A stretch of DNA of 16,321 nt from an uncultured bacterium (GTDB lineage Bacteria > Bacillota_I > Bacilli_A > RF39 > UBA660): NCBI GenBank assembly GCA_949288625.1, contig CASEKZ010000020.1:1-16321 (forward strand), written 5' to 3'. Position 1 is the stretch's first letter. The number at the start of each line of letters is the position of its first letter. This document shows, piece after piece, positions 6,583 to 12,708 of this stretch. The notes below the pieces were generated by a model, which was given only the letters and a program-made list of their open reading frames with translations, was not told where the DNA came from and did not search any database. Position numbers and translations under genes: made by a program.

Positions 6583-7533
6583 TTATTCATCTTCTTTGTA
6601 TTCCATACATAGTTTATCTAGCTTATCAATTATCTCATCTGCCTCGCTAAAACTATTTAATTTAGCACCGCAAGCATAAACGTGTCCTCCACCATTATAC
6701 TGTTCAAATAACTTATTAATTTTTAAACCTCGACTTCTAGCAGAAGTTCTTATAACCCCGTTTTTAACATCTTCAGTGAAAATAACCCAACAAATAAGTC
6801 CGTGAATAAAATTATAATCATTCATTATGCTCCCTACGCTTGCCGAGTCAACTCCAAACTCCTTTAAATTTTCATCTGTAATCTTAACATATCCCAAACC
6901 ATTTTTAGTCATCTTCATATTTAACGAAATAAACCCTTCTAACCTGACCTCAGCCATTGGCCTTTTATAAAGAATCTCATAAAGCTCATTTGGTTTTACG
7001 TGTTCATCCCTAATTAACCTTAAAATGGTTTTATAAGTTTCCGCTTTATTAGCACCAAACAAAAATCTGTTAGTATCCGCAATGATACCCATAAAAATGT
7101 TTTCAGCCGCGTGCTTTGGTATTTTAAGATTATTATTATAAGCAAATCTAGCGATTAATTCACACGCACTTGATGCATCAATATCTATTATTTCATTATC
7201 TGAGAACTTATCAATTTCAGGATGATGATCTATTTTAACAACGTCCTTAAACTTATAATAATCAACGCCATCTAACCTCTTAATATCTGGTATGTCAAGT
7301 GCAATTAATAAAGCGTCCTTACAAATTTCATCGGTTATTTTATCATGATTGCCAAAGAATTTAAATCTAGATATAGAAGTTCCCGCAACATAAACTTCCT
7401 TATTAGGAAAATTTTCTAAAATAATTTCCTTCAAAGCAAAAGTAGACCCCAACGCATCTGGATCTCCACCAACGTGTCTTGCTATTATTATACGATTATA
7501 TTTTTCTATTAATTTTAATATCTTTTCTTCCAT
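6583..7533 (-). CDS. nrnA: NrnA-like DHH/DHHA1 nanoRNase and pAp phosphatase
   Basis: A bifunctional DHH-family enzyme that degrades very short RNAs (nanoRNA) and hydrolyses 3'-phosphoadenosine 5'-phosphate, using Mn2+ in the cytosol. At 316 residues it has the usual length of about 313-320. Motif I is HVGGDPDALGS (20-30) with the metal-binding Asp residues; LIALDIPD supplies motif II; KIDHHPE is the DHH motif; GIIADTNRF is motif IV. The DHHA1 domain ends in the substrate-binding GGGHVYACGAKL, with Cys where Ser is common. The ATG at 7533 has AAAAAGG before it, which overlaps the ackA stop; the 11-base gap indicates one transcript with ackA. Which of the two activities dominates cannot be told from sequence. 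Confidence 0.9.
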   Translation of the reverse strand: MEEKILKLIEKYNRIIIARHVGGDPDALGSTFALKEIILENFPNKEVYVAGTSISRFKFFGNHDKITDEICKDALLIALDIPDIKRLDGVDYYKFKDVVKIDHHPEIDKFSDNEIIDIDASSACELIARFAYNNNLKIPKHAAENIFMGIIADTNRFLFGANKAETYKTILRLIRDEHVKPNELYEILYKRPMAEVRLEGFISLNMKMTKNGLGYVKITDENLKEFGVDSASVGSIMNDYNFIHGLICWVIFTEDVKNGVIRTSARSRGLKINKLFEQYNGGGHVYACGAKLNSFSEADEIIDKLDKLCMEYKEDE

Positions 7534-7544
7534 GTTATACCTTT

Positions 7545-8720
7545 TTAAACTAACTTATAAGTATCCCTAGCAATCATTAACTCTTCATCAGTTGGGATAA
7601 CATAACATGCTATCTTAGAATCATCAGCACTAACTAAAGCCTCTTTGCCTCTTACGTTGTTTTTTTGAGCGTCAAGTTTAACACCTAACACTTCTAATTC
7701 CTTCATAATGTCACGTCTTGTATCAACAGATTTTTCACCAATACCAGCAGTAAAGCAAATAGCATCACAGCCTTTCATTTCTACATAATATTTTGCTATG
7801 TAATCAACTATTCTTCTTACGTACATTTTTTGAGCTAAAATACAGTTTTCATCACCATTAGAAATACCTTCTTCAATGTCCCTTGAATCACTTGATTTTT
7901 TACTAAGTGCTAAAAGCCCACTTTGCTTATTTATTACCTCATCTATTTGCTTTGGCGTCATTTTTGTTTTTTCCATTACATAAGGAATTATACTAGCATC
8001 TATATCTCCACACCTAGTTCCCATTATTAAACCAGCATTCGGAGTAAGTCCCATACTAGTATTAACACACTTTCCGTTAACAACAGCACTAACAGAAGCA
8101 CCATTACCAATGTGACACGTAATTAACTTAGTGTCTGTTCTTCCTAGTATTTCGTTTGCTCTTTGAGCAACATACTTATGCGAGGTTCCGTGAGCACCAT
8201 ACCTTCTTACTTTATAATCGGTATACCACGAATACGGTAACGCATACAAATAATTTTCTTTTGGCATAGTTTGATGAAAGGCAGTATCAAAAACAACTGT
8301 TTGAACAGCGTTTGGGAAAACTTCCTCCGCTGCTTTAATTCCGATTACAGCCGCCGGATTATGAAGCGGTGCTAAAGACGATAACTCAGTTATTTTAGAT
8401 AATACTTCGTCATCTATAACAACAGATTTATCAAAATAATCACCACCTTGAACAACACGATGTCCAATACCTTTTATATCATCTAACGAATCAACAACGT
8501 TATTTTCCTCTAACTCTTTAACTAAAGCTTTAAATGCGTCTTCATGGTTGTTAAGAGAAACTTCTTTTTTAATTTTTTCTCCATTTACTTTTATAGTATA
8601 AAAACTATTTTCAATGCCAATTCTTTCCATCAAACCAGATATCAAAACTTTTTCTTCTGGCATTTCATACAATTGAAACTTAAGTGATGATGAGCCAGCA
8701 TTAACAGATAATATTTTCAC
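7545..8720 (-). CDS. ackA: Acetate kinase
   Basis: Interconverts acetyl phosphate plus ADP with acetate plus ATP, giving ATP in fermentation and setting the acetyl-phosphate level. At 391 residues it is typical. Motifs in order: NAGSSSLKF (7-15), HRVVQGG, DTAFHQTMP, YGAHGTSH, HIGNGASV, TPNAGLIMGTRCGDID and FTAGIGEKS; all active-site segments appear intact. The start codon is GTG at 8720, with AGGAGTG about 8 bases before it; no ATG competes. It is the first gene of ackA-nrnA. No phosphotransacetylase gene (pta) is in the window. Confidence 0.97.
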   Translation of the reverse strand: MKILSVNAGSSSLKFQLYEMPEEKVLISGLMERIGIENSFYTIKVNGEKIKKEVSLNNHEDAFKALVKELEENNVVDSLDDIKGIGHRVVQGGDYFDKSVVIDDEVLSKITELSSLAPLHNPAAVIGIKAAEEVFPNAVQTVVFDTAFHQTMPKENYLYALPYSWYTDYKVRRYGAHGTSHKYVAQRANEILGRTDTKLITCHIGNGASVSAVVNGKCVNTSMGLTPNAGLIMGTRCGDIDASIIPYVMEKTKMTPKQIDEVINKQSGLLALSKKSSDSRDIEEGISNGDENCILAQKMYVRRIVDYIAKYYVEMKGCDAICFTAGIGEKSVDTRRDIMKELEVLGVKLDAQKNNVRGKEALVSADDSKIACYVIPTDEELMIARDTYKLV

Positions 8721-8741
8721 AAAATCACACTCCTGTTAATA

Positions 8742-8770
8742 ATTATACAACAAAATTCATACAATTAAAA
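8742..8770 (-). promoter_or_regulatory. Possible sigma-A promoter of ackA
   Basis: On the minus strand TATAAT (8747-8742) is a perfect -10. The -35 at 17 bases is TTTTAA (8770-8765), poor. It starts 6 bases past the SASP terminator stem. Confidence 0.4.
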
Positions 8771-8775
8771 CAAAA

Positions 8776-8799
8776 AAGGTAGCAAAAGATAGCTACCTT
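8776..8799 (-). terminator. Terminator of the SASP gene
   Basis: AAGGTAGC (8776-8783) pairs perfectly with GCTACCTT (8792-8799) across an 8-base loop. On the minus strand a run of T follows. It begins 20 bases past the SASP stop. Confidence 0.8.
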
Positions 8800-8819
8800 A
8801 TAAAAATCTATATCATAAA

Positions 8820-9026
8820 TTACTTTTGAGTATTATAAGATCCACCTAATTGTGATTCACCCATTTTTACTAAACGTTTTGTGATTTCACCACCTACTGA
8901 ACCATTAGCTCTAGAAGTTGCATCAGCACCTAAATTAACACCAAATTCGTTAGCGATTTCGTATTTCATTTGTTCTATTGCTTGTTTAGCATTTGGAGCA
9001 ACTAACTTATTGTTACTTGATTTCAT
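8820..9026 (-). CDS. Alpha/beta-type small acid-soluble spore protein (SASP)
   Basis: Binds and saturates spore DNA in the forespore, protecting it from UV and chemicals, and is degraded at germination as an amino-acid store. At 68 residues it has the family length. The conserved core runs from [12 protein letters not shown] (the region of the germination protease GPR cleavage site, cut after the Glu) through [21 protein letters not shown]- and C-terminal ends are variable, as usual (Asn-rich start, GGSYNTQK end). A very strong ribosome site, GGAGGTG, lies before the ATG at 9026. It is a single-gene unit with a sigma-G-like promoter and its own terminator, as for other ssp genes. Confidence 0.97.
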   Translation of the reverse strand: MKSSNNKLVAPNAKQAIEQMKYEIANEFGVNLGADATSRANGSVGGEITKRLVKMGESQLGGSYNTQK

Positions 9027-9050
9027 GTGTTTTCACCTCCTATACACTAA

Positions 9051-9080
9051 TAGAATGTGAAAATATTGTCATTTCATACA
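9051..9080 (-). promoter_or_regulatory. Sigma-G-like promoter of the SASP gene
   Basis: On the minus strand TGTATG (9080-9075), 17 bases, then CATTCTA (9057-9051). Each box is one base from the forespore sigma-G pattern (TGnATA, 17-18 bases, CATACTA). Transcription would start just before the ribosome site, giving a short leader. Confidence 0.65.
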
Positions 9081-9126
9081 ATTTTTTTCATGGTAATTTT
9101 TGTTAATTTAATTATTTAAAAATAAA

Positions 9127-9150
9127 AAAGATATGAATTTACATATCTTT
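9127..9150 (-). terminator. Terminator of the DUF1292-like / Asn-rich operon
   Basis: AAAGATATG (9127-9135) pairs with CATATCTTT (9142-9150) around a 6-base loop. On the minus strand TTTATTTTTA follows. It lies 26 bases past the stop at 9176. Confidence 0.7.
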
Positions 9151-9175
9151 ATTATAACCATTATTAAACCAAATA

Positions 9176-10063
9176 TTATGCAGTCATTCCCATTCCGCCA
9201 TTATTTATTTGATCATCACCATAATTATTTAAAGGATTATCATTATACCCAAATCCTGTACTTGCTTTTTGCATTTCATCCTTATATGGTTTTTGTTTAT
9301 TCAAAAGAGCAATTAACTCATCATACTCGTCAAATAACTTTCTATTTAAACCATTAGCGGTAACCTGATTTCCCCAATTTACAAACCTAATAACAAACTC
9401 AACCAAAGTTTTCGTAGGTATTGAAATGTGTTCATCATACGATTTTCTTACGTCCGTCATGAATTTTTCAAACGAAGCATCAACGTCACTTTCCGTTTTA
9501 AAAACACCGCCATCAAAATTATCAGAATTAAATACACCTTGACCTATAACGTTACCATTTGAATTTTCGTTGCCAAACGAACCAACGAATGAAGGTGTTT
9601 CATTTTCTTGCGAAAGCGAATTAGGAAATGAGAACATGTTATTATTAGCTGAAAAATTATTTGATGTAAAATTATCTGAATTTGATGGAACTTCAGGATA
9701 TTTAGTAGAATCTTCAGGATCAACGCCACTAGGTGGAATAATTCCTGACAAATCTATTGCAGGAACACTTTCAGCATTAACATCAGCAACAGGCGCGTCA
9801 ATCTGTGGTTCAGAAGCATCTGGCACAACTGGTATTACTGGAGTTTCTTCACTTGCAGGTGCTTTTTCTGGCTCAACTTTTTCCGCTGATACTTGTGCAC
9901 TATTTACGTTTTCTTCAGTTTCTTGAGCTGTTGTCTGTTCTTCTTTTTCCACCTTATCGTTAACAGGTGCTTTTTCTGCTACCGAAATAGTATTCAAAAC
10001 AACTACGTTATCACCATCCAAAGAAACGTCTTCGCCATTTTTTATCATTTCTTTTTTACTCAT
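9176..10063 (-). CDS. Uncharacterised Pro/Glu/Asn-rich protein with a C-terminal helical domain
   Basis: Not recognised. 295 residues. A short Lys-rich start is followed by about 70 residues rich in Glu, Val, Ala and Pro, then a Pro/Ser/Asp stretch to about residue 125, and an Asn/Ser/Phe-rich part to about 185. These look disordered. A compact domain follows at about 190-275 with charged helices, containing SFEKFMTDVRKSYDEH, TLVEFVIRFVNWGNQ and KLFDEYDELIALLNKQ. The tail is Asn/Gly-rich and ends in GGMGMTA. There is no signal peptide or membrane span, so it is probably cytosolic. The start at 10063 has AGGAGG before it, 19 bases after the DUF1292-like gene, so the two are co-transcribed. A flexible linker with a docking domain is a reasonable reading, but the partner is unknown. 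Confidence 0.75.
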   Translation of the reverse strand: MSKKEMIKNGEDVSLDGDNVVVLNTISVAEKAPVNDKVEKEEQTTAQETEENVNSAQVSAEKVEPEKAPASEETPVIPVVPDASEPQIDAPVADVNAESVPAIDLSGIIPPSGVDPEDSTKYPEVPSNSDNFTSNNFSANNNMFSFPNSLSQENETPSFVGSFGNENSNGNVIGQGVFNSDNFDGGVFKTESDVDASFEKFMTDVRKSYDEHISIPTKTLVEFVIRFVNWGNQVTANGLNRKLFDEYDELIALLNKQKPYKDEMQKASTGFGYNDNPLNNYGDDQINNGGMGMTA

Positions 10064-10082
10064 AACAAAATCCTCCTACTTA

Positions 10083-10454
10083 CTATGCTTCATTTCCATT
10101 TAAAACTTGTTGCCCATCCTTTGCAATCTTTCTCATTGCATCCTTAACCTTCGTCCACTCATCATTATCAACGATGTTTTCAAGTGAATATACGCCATCT
10201 TTATCATTTAATATAGCAACATAAAGTTTAATCATATCATTTTCATCTACTTCATTAAAAGTGTATACAATATAAGTTTTATTCATATCTTTAAGTTTAA
10301 ATAAAGATAAACGTTCCGCATCTTTCTTAGTTCCATTTTCATCAACTATTACAAATTTTTCTTTTTGAACCGTTTGCAAAGCTGACATACCGCTTGCAAA
10401 GCTTTGTCCCACGTTAACCTTTTTACTGCTTCCTATATTACTAGCCGTTACCAT
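10083..10454 (-). CDS. DUF1292-like small protein
   Basis: 123 residues. The first ~45 are Ser/Gly/Lys-rich and probably flexible. Residues from about FVIVDENG to the end resemble the DUF1292 (YrzB-like) family: a strand-rich core with KDMNKTYIVYTFNEVDEND, a second strand pair LYVAILNDKDG, and an acidic stretch leading to a helix EWTKVKDAMRKI. The biochemical role of that family is not known. AGAGGTG precedes the ATG at 10454. It appears to be the first gene of a two-gene unit with the Asn-rich protein, driven from a promoter inside the end of yutD. The N-terminal extension is longer than in usual family members, which are about 90 residues. Confidence 0.7.
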   Translation of the reverse strand: MVTASNIGSSKKVNVGQSFASGMSALQTVQKEKFVIVDENGTKKDAERLSLFKLKDMNKTYIVYTFNEVDENDMIKLYVAILNDKDGVYSLENIVDNDEWTKVKDAMRKIAKDGQQVLNGNEA

Positions 10455-10484
10455 ATATACACCTCTTCTATTCTTACATATTTC

Positions 10485-10513
10485 ATTTTAACATACTTAT
10501 TTTCTTTTTGCAA
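10485..10513 (-). promoter_or_regulatory. Sigma-A-like promoter of the DUF1292-like gene
   Basis: On the minus strand TTGCAA (10513-10508), 17 bases, TAAAAT (10490-10485), with TG one base upstream of the -10. The -35 lies in the last codons of yutD. Confidence 0.5.
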
Positions 10514-10772
10514 CAAAATATGAGCAATCAAAAGCACAATTATCCTTCAAATATTTATCAAAGTTATCAAAGTTATTAAATTCTTTACATTTTTTATTTT
10601 TACCATCAAAAAAACCCTTTAATCTTAACTTGCCATATGCCCAATCACCAGCAACATAATCAAAATCATGAAAGTAATCAGTATATCTTGCTAAAAAATC
10701 ATCTTTATTATAACCATTTTTATAATTTTTAATTATTTCATATTCTATTTCATCTATTGTTATCTTTTCCAT
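10497..10772 (-). CDS. yutD: YutD family protein (DUF1027)
   Basis: 91 residues, cytosolic. It aligns by eye over its whole length with B. subtilis YutD: a start with short beta strands (ITIDEIEYEIIKNYKNGYN), then FLARYTDYFHDFDYVAGDWAYGKLRLKGFF, the family hallmark with GDW and RLKGFF, and a C-terminal CAFDCSYFVAKRK matching the usual CxFGCxYFVLRK. Its function is not established. The start at 10772 is chosen for GAGGT 6 bases upstream; the open frame extends to 10793, but that would begin before the ribosome site. In B. subtilis yutD lies close to yunB, so the order here looks like a conserved neighbourhood. Confidence 0.88.
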   Translation of the reverse strand: MEKITIDEIEYEIIKNYKNGYNKDDFLARYTDYFHDFDYVAGDWAYGKLRLKGFFDGKNKKCKEFNNFDNFDKYLKDNCAFDCSYFVAKRK

Positions 10773-10793
10773 TATATACCTCGCATTATACAA

Positions 10794-10823
10794 ATTATAT
10801 CATAAATTTTAGTCCATGGGCAA
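10794..10823 (-). promoter_or_regulatory. Sigma-A promoter of yutD
   Basis: On the minus strand TTGCCC (10823-10818), 18 bases, TATAAT (10799-10794), with an extended TGA before it. The -35 is inside the last codons of yunB. A second TATAAT at 10790-10785 has no -35 at proper spacing. Confidence 0.6.
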
Positions 10824-11522
10824 ACTATATGTTTCATTAAGGTTTGGAACATAATTGGGCACACCACCTTTTACAACTTTCATCACAACAGGTATTTCAC
10901 TCGTTAGCTTAACATCATCCGACTGAAAAGGCAATATTGTCCTTTGCGTAACTTCAACGTATATATATACTTCAATTAATGCGCTATTTAATCCGTATGA
11001 ACTCACCCTTGTCTTTACGTCCAATCCGACGTTTCCAGAATATTTAATCCTAACTGGTATTTTTGGCCCTAAATTAGAAAAAAACGAATTACCAAACATA
11101 ACTCCTAAAGGAACCTCATATATTATTCCGTTTTTCAAATTCTCATCTAACATGTTAGAATACATTTCTTCAGGTAAACCTTCTCCTTTTTCCGCCTCTT
11201 TTAGCCTTGCTCTTACGTTTTTAGCAACCACTATTAAAGCATTATTAATAAGACCAGTATCGAAATCAATGCTTTCTATTTCACCTTTATTGTTTTTTAT
11301 AATCGTAAATAATTCTTTACCATTTAAAAGTTCGTCTACTTCTTTTAAGCCAGCACTTCTTAAAATTTCGATTCCTATTTTTTTAGTTTGAACGTTTGCA
11401 TAACTCATTATCTGAGGCATGGCCTTTTTATCTAAAACAATCAAAAAAATAACACTACAAATAATTAAAAAAATAAATATTAAAACATAAATATTTTTAA
11501 ATAACATTTTTATTTTATCCAT
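10809..11522 (-). CDS. yunB: YunB sporulation protein
   Basis: 237 residues from the ATG at 11522. A basic N-terminus precedes one membrane helix (about residues 10-29, IYVLIFIFLIICSVIFLIVL), then an extracytoplasmic domain. Family-like segments include FDTGLINNALIVV, IYEVPLGVMFGNSFFSNLGPKIPVRI, VSSYGLNSALIEVYIYVEV and PFQSDDVKLTSEIPVVMKVVKG; these match B. subtilis YunB, a sigma-E-controlled mother-cell protein needed for efficient sporulation. Its exact job is unknown. The open frame starts at a TTG (11552) with no ribosome site, so I use the ATG at 11522 with GTGAT near it; an ATG at 11507 is also possible because the predicted leader is very short. A sigma-E-like promoter sits just upstream. 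It is followed by yutD with its own promoter. Confidence 0.9.
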   Translation of the reverse strand: MDKIKMLFKNIYVLIFIFLIICSVIFLIVLDKKAMPQIMSYANVQTKKIGIEILRSAGLKEVDELLNGKELFTIIKNNKGEIESIDFDTGLINNALIVVAKNVRARLKEAEKGEGLPEEMYSNMLDENLKNGIIYEVPLGVMFGNSFFSNLGPKIPVRIKYSGNVGLDVKTRVSSYGLNSALIEVYIYVEVTQRTILPFQSDDVKLTSEIPVVMKVVKGGVPNYVPNLNETYSLPMD

Positions 11523-11535
11523 AATATCACATAAT

Positions 11536-11562
11536 AATATATGAAAAAACAAAAAGAAATAT
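11536..11562 (-). promoter_or_regulatory. Sigma-E-like promoter of yunB
   Basis: On the minus strand ATATT (11562-11558), 14 bases, CATATATT (11543-11536). This fits the sigma-E pattern with one change in the -10. The B. subtilis gene is in the sigma-E regulon. It overlaps the end of the preceding gene. Confidence 0.55.
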
Positions 11563-11566
11563 TTTT

Positions 11567-12355
11567 TTATTTAATTATAAAATTAGTTATTACTAAATAT
11601 GCGATAACTGCTAAAACAATAAGAACTAAAACTATTATAAATATCTTTTTCTTACCATTTCTCTTAGTTAGTTCCCTAGTTAACGTACTAAAATCCTCAA
11701 AATCATTTTTGGTAAACATGTTTGAATCTGTATAGAAAGTTCTATCAGCCTTTGTTATGGTCTTACTAAGTTCATTAGTCATGGTCTTACTTTTTTCTTG
11801 AACATCAAATGAAGTATCAATTGGATTTGTTACTATGGTGTTTTCCTTACCCTTTAAATCAGATAATAAGTCAAGGGCATCATTAGTATCAGTATCTACC
11901 GTGTTTATTAACTCTTCTAATTCTTCTTCATCCTTTTTAATATCGTCATATTTTTTTGTGTATTTAAAATTCCTACCCTTGGTAAAATCTATATATTTTT
12001 GTTTTTCCTTCGCTTCTTCAATAAACGTCCTTTTATTTTTAGCTTCGTTTATAATTTCATTAATATCATAACTCTTGTTTTTTCTTCTGCTAATTAAAGG
12101 CTCTTCAAGCAAATCAACGTTATCAATATCATATTTCTTAAAAGTACGATACTGCCTGGTGTCGTATTTATCATCCAGCATATCCTTTAGCCTGTTAATG
12201 TTAATTTCCTTTGCGGAGTCAATAACCTCCATGTTTTGATACGTTGTATCTTTATATAAATCATCATAAACTTCTTCATATAACTTGGTGTTTTTCTTTG
12301 TTCTTTCATATTTTTTACGTTCTTTAACCGTATACTTATCCATTCTAGACTGCAT
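11567..12355 (-). CDS. Uncharacterised tail-anchored charged protein
   Basis: Not recognised. 262 residues from the ATG at 12355, which has GGAGGTG just before it; the frame opens further up at 12370, but that is on the wrong side of the ribosome site. About 230 residues are highly charged (Lys, Glu, Asp) with little Pro or Gly, and look helical or disordered, with KKYDDIKKDEEELEELI as a possible coiled coil. A Thr/Asp-rich linker (NTVDTDTNDAL) follows. The protein ends with KRNGKKK, a hydrophobic helix of about 20 residues (IFIIVLVLIVLAVIAYLVI) and NFIIK, so it is probably anchored in the membrane by its C-terminus with the bulk in the cytoplasm. Its stop is 44 bases before yunB, but yunB has a distinct sigma-E-like promoter. 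Cytoplasmic membrane-linked scaffolding is a guess. Confidence 0.8.
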   Translation of the reverse strand: MQSRMDKYTVKERKKYERTKKNTKLYEEVYDDLYKDTTYQNMEVIDSAKEININRLKDMLDDKYDTRQYRTFKKYDIDNVDLLEEPLISRRKNKSYDINEIINEAKNKRTFIEEAKEKQKYIDFTKGRNFKYTKKYDDIKKDEEELEELINTVDTDTNDALDLLSDLKGKENTIVTNPIDTSFDVQEKSKTMTNELSKTITKADRTFYTDSNMFTKNDFEDFSTLTRELTKRNGKKKIFIIVLVLIVLAVIAYLVITNFIIK

Positions 12356-12400
12356 AAAACACCTCCGCACTTTATATAATTTAATAATAACATATTTTAC

Positions 12401-12460
12401 ACTTTTTTAAAAGCTTTATTGCTTTTTTAAAAGCTTTATTGCTTTTTTAAAACTTTGTTA
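12401..12460 (+). repeat. 20-bp tandem repeat, two and a half to three copies
   Basis: Units at 12401-12420, 12421-12440 and 12441-12460. The first two differ only at the first base (ACTTTTTTAAAAGCTTTATT versus the same with G first). The third keeps the first 12 bases and then diverges by a deletion of one G and substitutions. Each unit contains GCTTTTTTAAAAGC, a self-complementary hairpin core. The array lies in the divergent gap between the tail-anchored protein and ferredoxin genes, and its copies carry the TTGCTT that serves as the ferredoxin -35. Confidence 0.8.
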
Positions 12461-12467
12461 CTATAAT
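12439..12467 (+). promoter_or_regulatory. Sigma-A promoter of the ferredoxin gene
   Basis: TTGCTT (12439-12444), 17 bases, TATAAT (12462-12467). It is followed by AGGAGG (12475-12480) and the ATG at 12487. A second copy of TTGCTT lies 20 bases upstream at 12419-12424 because of the tandem repeat. Confidence 0.65.
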
Positions 12468-12486
12468 TAATTTTAGGAGGTTTTTT

Positions 12487-12687
12487 ATGAAGTTTATGGT
12501 TGATAAAGATACATGCATCGGATGCGGTGCTTGTGCAAGCATATGCGATGAAGTTTTTGAAATAACGGATGATGGTTACGCAAAAGCTAAAGATGAAAAA
12601 GTAACCGATGAGGATATAAAAGAAAACGCTATATCCGCTATGGAAAGCTGCCCAACAAACGCAATACATGAAAAAAAGGAAAACTAA
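12487..12687 (+). CDS. Small single-cluster ferredoxin
   Basis: A 66-residue soluble electron carrier of the one-[4Fe-4S]-cluster type. C10, C13 and C16 (in CIGCGAC) plus C55 (in ESCPTNA) fit the four cluster ligands. C20 is also present; in Thermotoga-type ferredoxins a matching Cys pairs with a second Cys near residue 43, but there is no partner here. The acidic middle (ITDDGYAKAKDEKVTDED) and short C-terminus are as expected. The ATG at 12487 has AGGAGG six bases upstream. It is the only plus-strand gene of the window, in its own transcription unit, ending 6 bases from the rluB stop. The electron partner is not in the window. It could serve a broad range of redox enzymes. Confidence 0.93.
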   Translation: MKFMVDKDTCIGCGACASICDEVFEITDDGYAKAKDEKVTDEDIKENAISAMESCPTNAIHEKKEN

Positions 12688-12708
12688 ATCAAACTAGTTT
12701 TTCTTTTT
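12673..12708. terminator. Bidirectional terminator shared by the ferredoxin and rluB genes
   Basis: AAAAAGGAAAACTA (12673-12686) pairs with TAGTTTTTCTTTTT (12695-12708), a 14-bp stem with one G-U pair and an 8-base loop. Both stop codons (12685-12687 and 12694-12696) lie within or at the edge of the loop. A or T runs at both ends allow termination in each direction. Confidence 0.75.

Noticed and set aside
9570..9926. Plus-strand open frame of 118 codons rich in Ser and Gly
   Set aside because: It is antisense to the low-complexity part of the Pro/Glu/Asn-rich protein; its composition follows from that bias.
12401..12460. CRISPR-like array
   Set aside because: Units are contiguous with no spacers, only 20 bases long, and no cas gene is nearby; it is a plain tandem repeat.
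12436..12669. Minus-strand open frame with hydrophobic stretches opposite the ferredoxin
   Set aside because: The ferredoxin on the plus strand is certain, with Cys motifs, promoter and ribosome site; the antisense frame has none.
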